Source of the DNA: Myxococcales bacterium
GTDB taxonomy: Bacteria > Myxococcota_A > Polyangia > Haliangiales > Haliangiaceae
Direction: 5' to 3'
Assembly (NCBI GenBank): GCA_016717005.1
Contig: JADJUF010000001.1
Coordinates: 496,001-560,000 of the forward strand
DNA length: 64,000 bases
This document shows positions 11,369-20,136 of this stretch, in pieces. Below the pieces are notes generated by a model that saw only the letters and a program-made list of their open reading frames with translations, did not search any database and was not told where the DNA came from. Numbering within the stretch: the first letter of the stretch is position 1; each line of letters begins with the position of its first letter. Made by a program: the position numbers and the translations under genes.

Positions 11369-13104
11369 GAGCCCATCGCCTGGCGCAGCAGCGCCTGGTG
11401 CGCGTCGCGCAGCCGCCCCAGATCGGCGAGGCCGCGGGCGCGCGCGTCGGCCAGCGGCTCGTCGGCGCCGACCGCCACCCGCACCTCGTAGTAGCTCTTG
11501 AGCTTGGGCTCGGTGCCCGACGGCCGCATGATCACGCGGCGGCCCTCGGCCAGCGCGAACACCAGCACGTCCGACGGCGGCAGCCCGTCAGCGCCCAGGG
11601 CCAGGTCGCGCACCTGCTCGACGGCGACGTCGCCGAGCGCGGTCGGCGGCGCGCCCCGCACCGCGGCCATGCCGCGCTTGATCGCGGCGATGCCGTCGGC
11701 GCCCGGCAGCGTGATCGAGACCTGCTCGGTCACGAACAGCCCGACCCGCCGATAGAGATCGTCGAGGTGCTCGGCGATCGTCCGCCCGCGCGCGCGGTTC
11801 CACGCCGCCAGCTCCGCGAACAGGAGCGCCGCCGAGACGCCGTCCTTGTCGCCGACCAGCTCGCCGACGCAGTAGCCGAGCGCCTCCTCGTAGCCCATCA
11901 CGAACCGCCCGCCGGTGCGCGCCTGCCACGCCAGCGCCTCGTTGGCGATCCACTTGAAGCCGGTCAGCGTCTCCTTGCTGTCGGCGCCGTAGGTAGCGGC
12001 GAGGAACCGGAGCATCTGCGACGACACCAGGCTGCACGCCACCAGCCGCGGGCCGGCGCCGGCGTGGGCCAGGAGGTAGTCGGCCAGCAGCACGCCGACC
12101 TGATCGCCGGTCAACATCCGGTAACCGGTCGCCGTCGACGCGTCGGGGATCGCGACCGCCAGGCGGTCGGCGTCGGGGTCGTTGGCCAGCACCAGCGCCG
12201 CGCGCTCGCGGGCCGCCAGCGCCAGCACCCGATCCATCGCGCCCTTCTCCTCGGGGTTGGGGAAGGCCACCGTCGGGAACGCGCCGTCGGGGGCGCGCTG
12301 GCTGGGCTCGGTCGCGACCCGATCGAAGCCCGCGGCGGCGAGCACGCGCTCGACCAGGGCCGCGCCGACGCCGTGCAGCGGCGTGTACGCGATCGCCAGC
12401 GCCGCGCGCGACACCTCGGGCGCGACCTGCAGCGCCAGCACCGCCTCGACGTACGCCGACTCCATCGCCGCGCCGATCGCGCGCACCTGGCCCGCGGCCC
12501 GGGCCGCCGCCAGCTCGGCCACGGGGATCGGCGCCGCGGCGGCGCGCTCGATCGCGGCGGCGATGCCGCCGTCGATCGGCGGGATGATCTGCGCGCCGTT
12601 GCCCCAGTAGACCTTGTAGCCGTTGTACTCGGGCGGGTTGTGGCTGGCGGTCACCATGACCCCGGCGGCCGCCCGCTGCGCGCGCACCGCGTACGCGGTC
12701 ACCGGCGTCGGCCACTCGGCCTCGGCCAGCCACACCGTGAACCCCGCGGCCGCCAGCACCGCCGCGGTCTCCTCCGCGAACAGCCGCGACTTGTGGCGGG
12801 CGTCGTGCCCCACGACCACCCCGCGGGCGCAGGCGTCGGGCACCTCGGCGACCAGGTAGGCCGCGACGCCGGCGGTGACCTCGCGGACCTGCAGCTGGTT
12901 CATGCGCTGCGGGCCCGCCGCCAGCACGCCCCGGATCCCGGCGGTGCCGAACTCGAGCCGGCCGCTCATCCGCTCGTCGAGCTCGTCGGCGGCGGTCCCG
13001 TCGGTCGCCGCGCGTTCGATGAGCGAGGCCAGCTCGGCGCGGGTCTCGGGGTCGGGATCTCGGGCGACCCAGGCCCGGGCGCGATCGACGGTCGACTCGT
13101 TCAT
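11365..13104 (-). CDS. Phosphoglucomutase/phosphomannomutase family enzyme
   Basis: A 579-residue alpha-D-phosphohexomutase of the long (PgcA/PGM2-like) type. Four landmarks are present in order: the phosphoserine loop TASHNPPEYNGYK, the metal-binding loop DPDADR, the sugar-recognition loop EEALGY, and the phosphate-binding loop RPSGTEPKLK. It interconverts hexose 1- and 6-phosphates for glycogen, trehalose or envelope sugar synthesis; which sugar is preferred cannot be read from the sequence. The ATG at 13104 is supported by TATAGT (minus strand, 13113-13118) ending 8 nt before it. It is first in a two-gene unit with the zinc-ribbon protein. Confidence 0.93.
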   Translation of the reverse strand: MNESTVDRARAWVARDPDPETRAELASLIERAATDGTAADELDERMSGRLEFGTAGIRGVLAAGPQRMNQLQVREVTAGVAAYLVAEVPDACARGVVVGHDARHKSRLFAEETAAVLAAAGFTVWLAEAEWPTPVTAYAVRAQRAAAGVMVTASHNPPEYNGYKVYWGNGAQIIPPIDGGIAAAIERAAAAPIPVAELAAARAAGQVRAIGAAMESAYVEAVLALQVAPEVSRAALAIAYTPLHGVGAALVERVLAAAGFDRVATEPSQRAPDGAFPTVAFPNPEEKGAMDRVLALAARERAALVLANDPDADRLAVAIPDASTATGYRMLTGDQVGVLLADYLLAHAGAGPRLVACSLVSSQMLRFLAATYGADSKETLTGFKWIANEALAWQARTGGRFVMGYEEALGYCVGELVGDKDGVSAALLFAELAAWNRARGRTIAEHLDDLYRRVGLFVTEQVSITLPGADGIAAIKRGMAAVRGAPPTALGDVAVEQVRDLALGADGLPPSDVLVFALAEGRRVIMRPSGTEPKLKSYYEVRVAVGADEPLADARARGLADLGRLRDAHQALLRQAMGS

Positions 13105-13533
13105 GGCCGACGACTATACGCCGGCGCCGGGCCTGCGGTCGCACCTGGGCCGACACGGGCGGCGCGGTCAGGGCCACCGGGGACGCTGCGCGGCGCGTCA
13201 TCACACCGTGTAGGCCGACACCGACAGATCGCACCTTGTCCGTCGAGGAATCAGCTCCGCGCGGATCCACCTACGGTATCGCCGTGGCGGAACGCTGCTA
13301 CGACTAGGACAAGCTGACACATGCCCCCCCGGTGCCGGAGAGTCGGCTCACCACCGACCGATGTAGGTGACCGTCGTGCCCAGTCGGGCGTGGTGGTCTT
13401 CGCCGGGGCGCAAGTCGTTGCAATGCATGCGACGCGTGGTGCGACGTCTCCGTCGCACGGACAGATCCCCACGTTGGAACGCAATGTGCTCAGGGCCTTG
13501 GCTCCACACGATTCCAAAACGAGGGAGCCACTG
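13105..13533. other. Divergent intergenic region of 429 bp
   Basis: No convincing gene lies here, and the base composition is less extreme than in the neighbours. At the left edge is the probable -10 of the phosphohexomutase gene (13113-13118, minus). The rest is the upstream region of the M43 protease gene, including the hairpin listed separately. I could not assign a convincing -35/-10 pair for the protease. Confidence 0.6.
13439..13458 (+). promoter_or_regulatory. Perfect 8-bp inverted repeat upstream of protease gene
   Basis: GTGCGACG (13439-13446) and CGTCGCAC (13451-13458) pair perfectly around TCTC, 75 nt before ATG 13534. It could be an operator or an RNA hairpin in the leader; the sequence does not decide which. 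Confidence 0.45.
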
Positions 13534-14466
13534 ATGCGCCGTCTTGCTTCTCGCGCTTCGATTCTTCTGCCCCTGGGTCTGCTCGCGCTGGGCGCCTGCG
13601 TCATGGCCGATGAGGACACCATCGACGAGAGCGGCACCCCCGTGGCCGGCGACCAGCGCCCCGGCTGGTCGGACGCGAACAACCGCCTGTGCGCGACGCC
13701 CGACGTCACCGCGGAGGAGATGACAGCGGTCGATGACGAGGCCAGCGCCTACCTCGCCGCGCACAAGAACGACGTGGTCGCCAACGCCACCGGCGGGACC
13801 ATCCCCGTCTACTGGCACGTGATCAACAACGGCAGCTCGGCCTCGAGCGGCAACATCTCCGACAGCCAGATCGCCTCGCAGATCAGCGTGCTCAACGCGG
13901 CCTACGCCTCGACCGGCTGGCAGTTCAACCTGGTCAGCACCGATCGCACCACCAACGCGAGCTGGTACACGTGCGCTGGCGGCACCTGCGAGACGCAGAT
14001 GAAGACCGCGCTCCGCCAGGGCTCGGCCGACGACCTCAACATCTACTCGAACAACATGGGCGGCGGCCTGCTCGGCTGGGCGACCTTCCCGTCGAGCTAC
14101 GCGTCGAGCCCGAAGATGGACGGCGTGGTCATCCTGTACTCGTCGCTGCCCGGCGGCAGCGCGGCGCCGTACAACCTCGGCGACACCGCGACCCACGAGG
14201 TCGGCCACTGGATGGGCCTGTACCACACGTTCCAGGGCGGCTGCGCCCGCAAGTCGACCGGTGGTGACGGCGTCTCCGACACCCCCGCCGAGAAGAGCGC
14301 GGCGTTCGGCTGCCCGGTCGGCCGCGACACCTGCGCCAACCTCGCCGGCGCCGACCCCATCACCAACTTCATGGACTACACCGACGACTCCTGCATGGAC
14401 CGCTTCAGCGCGGGCCAGGACACGCGCATGGACTCGATGTTCACGACGTATCGCTTCGGCAAGTAA
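13534..14466 (+). CDS. Secreted M43-type (pappalysin/cytophagalysin) metalloprotease
   Basis: The 310-residue protein starts at ATG 13534, with GAGGGAG at 13521-13527 as ribosome binding site. A signal sequence ends in LGAC with the acceptor Cys at residue 22, so it is a predicted lipoprotein. The zinc motif HEVGHWMGLYH begins near residue 221 and matches HExxHxxGxxH. A Met-turn-like NFMDYTDDSCMD follows, as in M43 metzincins. Several cysteines flank the active site and may form disulfides. The sequence before the catalytic domain has an activation-peptide feel (ATPDVTAEEM). It probably degrades extracellular protein, a common trait of predatory or scavenging myxobacteria (inference). Confidence 0.92.
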   Translation: MRRLASRASILLPLGLLALGACVMADEDTIDESGTPVAGDQRPGWSDANNRLCATPDVTAEEMTAVDDEASAYLAAHKNDVVANATGGTIPVYWHVINNGSSASSGNISDSQIASQISVLNAAYASTGWQFNLVSTDRTTNASWYTCAGGTCETQMKTALRQGSADDLNIYSNNMGGGLLGWATFPSSYASSPKMDGVVILYSSLPGGSAAPYNLGDTATHEVGHWMGLYHTFQGGCARKSTGGDGVSDTPAEKSAAFGCPVGRDTCANLAGADPITNFMDYTDDSCMDRFSAGQDTRMDSMFTTYRFGK

Positions 14467-14489
14467 CACCGACGAACGTCCACGTCGCG

Positions 14490-14523
14490 CGACGCCCGGC
14501 CACCCGCCGGGCGTCGGCATTTT
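14490..14523 (+). terminator. Rho-independent terminator after the M43 protease
   Basis: A 10-bp perfect stem (CGACGCCCGG, 14490-14499, with its complement 14507-14516) with a 7-nt loop is followed by ATTTT at 14519-14523. It lies 24 nt after the protease stop. Confidence 0.75.
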
Positions 14524-14544
14524 CGGGCACGTGCGTGCGAACGC

Positions 14545-14574
14545 TTGACGCCTCCGGGGGTGAGCGTCGACCAT
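14545..14574 (+). promoter_or_regulatory. Leaderless-type promoter of the small lipoprotein gene
   Basis: TTGACG (14545-14550) and GACCAT (14569-14574) are 18 bp apart. The -10 ends 6 nt before ATG 14581. It directly follows the protease terminator, so this begins a new transcription unit. Confidence 0.65.
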
Positions 14575-14580
14575 CGATCG

Positions 14581-14892
14581 ATGCGAGTCTTGCTGATGTC
14601 GATGGCCGTCACCCTGTGCGCCTGCGGCGGGGGTGGCGCCAAGATCGTCGACGCCAGCCCCGGCGTCGACGCCGGTCCGGTCGACGCCGGCACGATCGAC
14701 ACCCCGGTCGATCCGCCCGACGCGGGGCTCGACGCGGCGATCGGTCACCCCGGTACGGGCACGGTCACGGGTGCGGTGCGGGCCGCGAGCCCCAACTACT
14801 CGCTGTACGGCACGCTACGCAGCGGCGACGGCTCGTCCGCGTCGCCGTCGTACCAGCGCCGGGGTGGCATCACCGGAGCCACGCAGCCGTGA
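14581..14892 (+). CDS. Small lipoprotein with Asp/Ala-rich linker
   Basis: A 103-residue predicted lipoprotein. The signal sequence ends in LCAC, followed by GGGG and a linker rich in Val-Asp-Ala-Gly and Pro-Asp repeats, a style shared by several other lipoproteins in this window. The C-terminal 40 residues (NYSLYGTLRSGDGSS, YQRRGGITGATQ) look like a small folded module; no family was recognised. The gene ends 29 nt before the collagen-like gene and probably shares its transcript. Confidence 0.8.
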   Translation: MRVLLMSMAVTLCACGGGGAKIVDASPGVDAGPVDAGTIDTPVDPPDAGLDAAIGHPGTGTVTGAVRAASPNYSLYGTLRSGDGSSASPSYQRRGGITGATQP

Positions 14893-14921
14893 TCGCGTCG
14901 AACCTGACCCGAGGAGCATCC

Positions 14922-16686
14922 ATGCGCACGATCATCGCCACCGCCGTCCTCGCGCTCACCGTGCTCGGCGGCGCGCAGACCGCCACCGCTGGCCAGGGTG
15001 ACGTGCCGGCGCTGTTCACGCAGACCGGCCGGATGTTCGACGCCGGAGCGCAGCCGGTCGTCGGGGACGTCGCCATGGTGTTCGCGCTCTACGACGTGCC
15101 GTCGGGCGGCGCCGCGATCTGGACCGAGGCCCACACCGTGACGTTCGACGACGGATACTTCATCGTCGGCCTCGGCGGGACGACGCCGCTGCCGCTGTTC
15201 GACGGCACGCCCAAGTACCTCGGCATCCAGGTCGCCGCGGATCCGGAGATGACCCCGCGCGAGGAGCTGGTGAGCGTGCCCTACGCGCAGGTCGCCGGCG
15301 ACGTGATCGGCGACATCCACCCGGGCAGCGTGTTCATCGGCACCACCCCGGTCATCGATCAGAACGGCCACTGGGTCGGCGATCCCAGCGGGCTCGTCGG
15401 GCCCCAGGGCCCGATCGGCCTCACCGGTCCCGCCGGTCCCGCCGGGGCGGCCGGACCTCAGGGACCCACCGGGCTGACCGGGCTCACTGGACTCACCGGC
15501 GCCACCGGGCCGGCCGGCGCGGCCGGCGCGGCCGGCGCCACCGGCCCCCAGGGCCCGATCGGGCTCACCGGGCTCACCGGACTCACCGGCGCCACTGGGC
15601 CGGCCGGCGCGGCCGGCGCCACCGGCCCCCAGGGCCCGATCGGGCTCACGGGACTCACCGGACTCACCGGCGCCACTGGGCCGGCCGGCGCGGCCGGCGC
15701 CACCGGCCCCCAGGGCCCGATCGGGCTCACGGGACTCACCGGACCCGCGGGCCCGCAGGGGCCGATCGGACTGACGGGTCTCACCGGCCTCACGGGATCC
15801 ACTGGCCCCGCCGGCGCAACCGGCCCGCAGGGGCCGACCGGACTCACAGGGCCGACCGGACTCACAGGGCCAACCGGTCCGCAGGGGCCGATCGGTCTCA
15901 CGGGCGCAACCGGTCTCACGGGTGCCACAGGGCCTGCCGGCCCGCAGGGCCTGACCGGCCTCACTGGCCCCGCCGGCGCCACCGGTCCGCAGGGGCCGAT
16001 CGGTCTCACGGGCGCAACCGGTCTCACGGGTGCCACAGGGCCTGCCGGTTCGCAGGGCCCCATCGGCCTCACCGGCCCCGCCGGCGCCACCGGTTCGCAG
16101 GGCCCCATCGGCCTCACCGGCCCCGCCGGCGCCACCGGTTCGCAGGGCCCCATCGGCCTCACCGGCCCCGCCGGCGCCACCGGTTCGCAGGGCCCCATCG
16201 GCCTCACCGGCCCCGCCGGCGCCACCGGTTCGAGGGCCCCATCGGCCTCCCCGCCGCGCCACCCCCCCCTCACCGCCCGCCGGCGCCACCGGTTCGCAGG
16301 GCCCCATCGGCCTCACCGGCCCCGCCGGCGCCACCGGCGCCACCGGCGCACCGGGGCCAAGCGCGCTCGCGAACTGCCCGAGCGGCATGGTCCAGATCGA
16401 GCTGCCGCTGTCGACCCTGTGCTTCGACGTGGGCCCAGCGCTCACCTGGGACATGGCGGACGAGTACTGCTTCGGACAGCATCGCGCGTCGCTGTGCACG
16501 CTGACCCAGTACCGCATGGCAGTGTGCCGCGCCGGCGCCGGCGCGCCAGGTCGGGCCTGGACCTCGACGCCGACCGGGAGCGGCGCCTTCGCCACGGTCT
16601 CGGGCTGCACCGCCGAGATGGTCTCGGAGGGCTTCTACCAGCTTCAGTTCCAGGCCGCGTGCTGCGCCGAGTGGCCGCGCTACTGA
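14922..16686 (+). CDS. Secreted collagen-like repeat protein, frame disrupted in the repeats
   Basis: ATG 14922 follows GAGGAGC (14911-14917). A signal peptide (VLALTVLGGAQTATA) leads into a beta-rich head domain of about 130 residues. Roughly 300 residues of Gly-X-Y collagen repeats follow, dominated by GPQGPIGLTG and GPAGATG. The frame is lost near 16227-16275, where the repeat text is garbled (a missing CA, then a run of eight Cs), and recovered in another frame that continues the repeats. It ends with a cysteine-rich tail of about 110 residues (ANCPSGMVQIELPLS to CCAEWPRY). Both halves fit one surface fibre protein. The break looks like an assembly or sequencing fault in a repeat. The collagen helix itself is near certain; the role (adhesion, matrix) is inference. 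Confidence 0.85.
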
Positions 16687-16709
16687 TCAGGTCGACGCCC
16701 CCCGGGCGT

Positions 16710-17528
16710 TCACCGCCGGGCCACCTCGTACCCGATGGTCAGCGCGAGCGGCGCGGCGTCGAGCTGATCGATCCGGACCAGCGCGGCGAGCTGGAGCCGG
16801 CCTGGCCCGAAGCGCTGCTGCGCGCCTAGCCCGACGCTGGTGCCGAGGTTGTCCTCGCTGGCGCCGGACGGGGCCAGCGCCGCGCGCGCGTGCGCGACCA
16901 GGCCGAGCGCGGTGGTCGGGGTCACGCGCCACGCCAGCGACGCGCCGAGCCAGGCGTAGGCGAACGGCCGCGGCGTGTGCGGCTCGGTGTGGAAGGTCAG
17001 CTCGCCGCCGACCTCGAGCTGGGCGATCCAGTCAGCGGTCACGCTGCGCGCGCCGCCTGCGATCCGGATCGTCGGGAACGCGTCGTGGTGCGGCTGCTGC
17101 GCGAGGTCGACGTCGAGGGCCGAGGGGGCGCGCCAGACGTCGGTCGCTTCGAGCAGCTGCAGCCGCACCACCGGCCGCCAGCGCCCGGGCCGGGGCGACC
17201 ACCAGCGCGCGACGTCGACGCGCGCGCCGGCGCGGCCGGTGCCGTCGTTGATCTCGACGCCGCGGCGGGTGTCGCGCTCACGCCAGGTGACCGCGCCAAG
17301 GGAGATCGCCAGCACCCACCCGGCGCTCGCCAGCCGCACGTGCGCGGTGCCGGCGAGGGCCCGCGACGAGAACCCCGGCGTGCCCTCGACCAGCGCGGCG
17401 TCGACCACGAAGCCGACCGCCGTGGTCGGCAGCGGCGCCAGGCCCGGCGCGGTCCAGTCGTCGGCGCGGCTCGACGACGGGACCGCCAGGGCCACCATCG
17501 CGAGCACCCCCGCCGCCCGGACGGTCAC
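16710..17528 (-). CDS. Exported beta-barrel-like protein
   Basis: The protein has 272 residues with GTG 17528 overlapping the upstream stop by 4 nt. A signal peptide (AAGVLAMVALAVPSSSRA) is followed by alternating polar/hydrophobic strands, with aromatic ends such as WVLAISLGAVTWRER, WRPVVRLQLLEATDVW and FAYAWLGASLAWRV. The terminal strand LALTIGYEVARR lacks the final aromatic residue usual for outer-membrane proteins, so the barrel assignment is tentative. It follows a small lipoprotein gene and may act with it at the cell surface. Confidence 0.72.
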   Translation of the reverse strand: MTVRAAGVLAMVALAVPSSSRADDWTAPGLAPLPTTAVGFVVDAALVEGTPGFSSRALAGTAHVRLASAGWVLAISLGAVTWRERDTRRGVEINDGTGRAGARVDVARWWSPRPGRWRPVVRLQLLEATDVWRAPSALDVDLAQQPHHDAFPTIRIAGGARSVTADWIAQLEVGGELTFHTEPHTPRPFAYAWLGASLAWRVTPTTALGLVAHARAALAPSGASEDNLGTSVGLGAQQRFGPGRLQLAALVRIDQLDAAPLALTIGYEVARR

Positions 17529-17929
17529 GGCGCCACCGCCAGCGACCAGGACACGTCGGCGACCGGGTACCACGCGCCCTCGTCGTCGTCGTCGTCGACG
17601 ACCACGACCGCCGCGCCGGCCGTCGCGGTCAGCGCGTCGGCCGGCAGCTCGAAGCGCAGGGTCAGCCCCGGCAGCTCGCGCGCGCTCATCGGGTAGACGG
17701 GACCGGTCGGCGCGCCGTCGCGCGCGGCGGCCAGGCCGAACGACCCCGCCGAGTAGATCTCGCTGCAGCCAAGGCGCAGCGTCACCGACGCGGCGGCCCC
17801 GGGCGCGAGCGCGACCGGGGTCACCTCGGTCGCGCGGCAATCCTCCACCGCCATCCGACGATCGGCGCAGGCGCCGACGCCGACGCCGACGCCGACCAAC
17901 ACGCTCACCACGCTCCACGCGATCCGCAT
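17525..17929 (-). CDS. Small lipoprotein
   Basis: A 134-residue protein from ATG 17929. The hydrophobic signal region contains a repeated Val-Gly tract (VGVGVGVGAC), encoded by a short GACGCC microsatellite, and the Cys after it is the probable lipidation site. The mature part has an acidic run (VVVDDDDDEGAWYP) and beta-type sequence. No family was recognised. Its stop overlaps the next gene start by 4 nt, which suggests co-translation and perhaps partnership with the barrel-like protein. Confidence 0.7.
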   Translation of the reverse strand: MRIAWSVVSVLVGVGVGVGACADRRMAVEDCRATEVTPVALAPGAAASVTLRLGCSEIYSAGSFGLAAARDGAPTGPVYPMSARELPGLTLRFELPADALTATAGAAVVVVDDDDDEGAWYPVADVSWSLAVAP

Positions 17930-18073
17930 GCGCGTCGATATTGCAGTCGACGTGCCGCGACGATCGGCCCGGCCACGGCGCTCGGTGTCCACTGGTCAAC
18001 ACCGCGGTCGCGATCGACCGTCGGGGATTCGGCAGCGTCGCGAGGTCTCCACCGGCGGCGCGGTCCGACCGCG

Positions 18074-18970
18074 CTACGGCGGCGAGACCAGCGGCGCGCG
18101 GAACACCAGCAGCTCGTCGGGGCCGGTGATCGTCCGGTACTGGTTGTCGACGGCGGCGACCACGCGCCCGTCGGGCAGCCGCGCCAGCCCCTCGAGGTTC
18201 AGGCTGCCGCGCAGCACCGGCGCCAGATCGAGGACCACCGTCGGCACGATCGTCGCGGCGTCGCCGCCCAGGTCGAACGCCAGGATGCGCGTGACCGCGA
18301 AGTGCCGCTCGATCGCCAGCGCGCGCACGCGCTCGCCGTCGCGCCAGCACTCGAGCGCCGACAGCTTGCCGGTCGTGGTCGTGAGCCGCAGCCGCTGGAC
18401 CGCGCGGCGATCGCGCGCCCGATCGATCGTGACGATCGGCGCCCAGCGCCCGTCGCCGTCGGTGCCCGCGGTCTCGATCGCGATCGCCAGCAGGTCGCCG
18501 GCGCTGCACACGCCCTCGGCGCCGCGGTTGGCGCCGACCTCGACGCCGACCTCGTCCTGGCGCAGCTCGATCGGCGGCGCCGTCGCCACCAGCGCGTCGC
18601 CGACGCGGGTCAGCGCGAACACCCGCGCGACGCCGTGATCGCGCCCCTCGGTCCCGACCCAGAGACCGTCCGGCGCGATGGCGACCGCCTCGAGATCCTC
18701 GTCGGCCGGGACGCCGCGCACCGGCGCCCGCACCGTGGTCGCGCGCTCGCCCTCGAGCGTGATCGCGAACGCCGCCGCGCCCCGCTCGGCGACGGTCCAC
18801 AGCGTGCCGTCGCCGTCGACCGCCAGGCCCGAGAGGCCGTGGACCCCGCCGGTGTCGATCGTGACCCGGGTGAACAGCGCCGCCGCGGCCTCGCGGTCGA
18901 GCCCGGGCCCGCGCGCGCCGCACGCCGCCAGCGTCAGCGCCAGCGCGAACCGCACGCGCGCGATCCTCAC
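18074..18970 (-). CDS. Beta-propeller lipoprotein, esterase-like/SdiA-regulated type
   Basis: The protein has 298 residues from GTG 18970, with a lipobox-like LTLAAC. Repeated blade-like segments are seen: HGLSGLAVDGDGTLWTVAERG, EDLEAVAIAPDGLWVGTEG, GAEGVCSAGDLLAIAIE and NLEGLARLPDGRVVAAVDN. Spaced E-G-(V/L)-A acidic motifs of this sort occur in the phytase-like esterase and SdiA-regulated propeller families. This suggests calcium-stabilised binding or hydrolysis of a phosphoester, but no catalytic residue can be named with certainty. It overlaps the metallophosphoesterase gene by 4 nt and may act on the same kind of substrate. Confidence 0.75.
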   Translation of the reverse strand: MRIARVRFALALTLAACGARGPGLDREAAAALFTRVTIDTGGVHGLSGLAVDGDGTLWTVAERGAAAFAITLEGERATTVRAPVRGVPADEDLEAVAIAPDGLWVGTEGRDHGVARVFALTRVGDALVATAPPIELRQDEVGVEVGANRGAEGVCSAGDLLAIAIETAGTDGDGRWAPIVTIDRARDRRAVQRLRLTTTTGKLSALECWRDGERVRALAIERHFAVTRILAFDLGGDAATIVPTVVLDLAPVLRGSLNLEGLARLPDGRVVAAVDNQYRTITGPDELLVFRAPLVSPP

Positions 18971-20136
18971 GCCGGGGCCCGCAGCACGATCCGCGCGATC
19001 TCGGGCGGCGCGCCGACGCGCACCGGCGGTCCCCAGTAGCCGGCGCCGCGGCACACGTACAGCGTCGTGCCGCCCTCGTGGTACAGGCCCGCGACCCGCC
19101 CGCCCTGCTGCAGCGCGACCACGTAGTGCCACGGCCACACCTGGCCGCCGTGGGTGTGCCCCGACAGCTGCAGCGCCACGCCGTGGCGGATCGCGTGGAC
19201 GATCTGCTTGGGCTGGTGCGCCAGCAAGACCACCGGGTGCGCTGGATCGCGGCCGGCCAGCGCGGCGTCGTACCGCGGTGGCGCGCCGAACCGCCCGCCG
19301 CCGTGATCGTCGACGCCGGCGAGCACCAGCGCCGCGGCGCCGCGGCGGATCACGACGTGCTGGTTGCGCAGCGGCGCCAGGCCCAGGGTCGGCAGGTGCG
19401 CGCGCCACGGCTCGACCCCGGCGTAGAACTCGTGGTTGCCGGTGACGAAGTACACGCCCTCGGGCGCGCGCAGGCCGGCGAGCGGCGCGACGTCGTCGCG
19501 CAGCGCCGCCACCCGCCCGTCGACCAGATCGCCGGTCAGCGCGATCACGTCGGCGCCGATCGCGTTGGTCAGCTCGACCACCCGCGCCACGTAGGCGCGA
19601 TCGATCGTCATGCCGACGTGGAGGTCGGTCACCTGCGCGATCGTGAAGCCGTCGAGCTCGCGGCCCAGGCCCGGGACGGTGACCTCGACGGTCGAGACCT
19701 CGGGATCGCCGAGCGCGGTCCGCACGCCGGCCGCGACCGTGGTCGCGCTCGCCAGCGCCGCGGCGCCACCGGTCATCCGCGCCAGCGCCAGCCGGCGGCC
19801 GTGATCGATCGGGGCCGCGCGCCGCCAGCGCCGCCAGCCGTGCGCCGCCAGCCGCCCGAGGTCGAGCGCGGCCAGCACGCCGACCGTGACCGCGACCAGC
19901 GCCATCCACGGGAAGCTGATCCAGCCCAGCGTCGGGCCCACCCATTCCTGGCCGGCGCGGTTGAGCCAGATCGTCGCCGGCACCGACAGCGCGAGCAGGG
20001 CGATCGCGACCGCCGCGGCGCGGCGCCAGCGCCCGGCCACGCCGGTGTCGCGCACGAGCCGCCGCCACAGGTACACGTGGAAGCCGAGCTGGACCGACGT
20101 GCCGATGACGATCGGCGCCAGCTGCCCCAGGGTCAT
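18967..20136 (-). CDS. Membrane-anchored metallophosphoesterase
   Basis: A 389-residue protein. The N-terminal third holds about four hydrophobic segments (start MTLGQLAPIVIGTS; later LLALSVPATIWL and FPWMALVAVTVGVLAA). The C-terminal calcineurin-like domain carries all metal-binding blocks in order: DLHVG, GDLVDG, GNHEFY, LAHQP and SGHTHGGQ. This arrangement is that of YkuE/YaeI-like phosphoesterases at the cytoplasmic membrane; the substrate is unknown. The ATG at 20136 overlaps the stop of the upstream hydrolase by 4 nt and its own stop overlaps the next start, so it sits in the middle of a tightly coupled operon. Confidence 0.92.
   Translation of the reverse strand: MTLGQLAPIVIGTSVQLGFHVYLWRRLVRDTGVAGRWRRAAAVAIALLALSVPATIWLNRAGQEWVGPTLGWISFPWMALVAVTVGVLAALDLGRLAAHGWRRWRRAAPIDHGRRLALARMTGGAAALASATTVAAGVRTALGDPEVSTVEVTVPGLGRELDGFTIAQVTDLHVGMTIDRAYVARVVELTNAIGADVIALTGDLVDGRVAALRDDVAPLAGLRAPEGVYFVTGNHEFYAGVEPWRAHLPTLGLAPLRNQHVVIRRGAAALVLAGVDDHGGGRFGAPPRYDAALAGRDPAHPVVLLAHQPKQIVHAIRHGVALQLSGHTHGGQVWPWHYVVALQQGGRVAGLYHEGGTTLYVCRGAGYWGPPVRVGAPPEIARIVLRAPA

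Noticed and set aside
13401..13421. Sigma-54 promoter (-24/-12) before the M43 gene
   Set aside because: GG and GC elements are 11 bp apart instead of 10 and other consensus bases are missing.
14796..16610. Large minus-strand glycine-rich frames opposite the collagen-like gene
   Set aside because: They are the complement of the Gly-X-Y repeats; the plus strand has a signal peptide, ribosome binding site and folded end domains.
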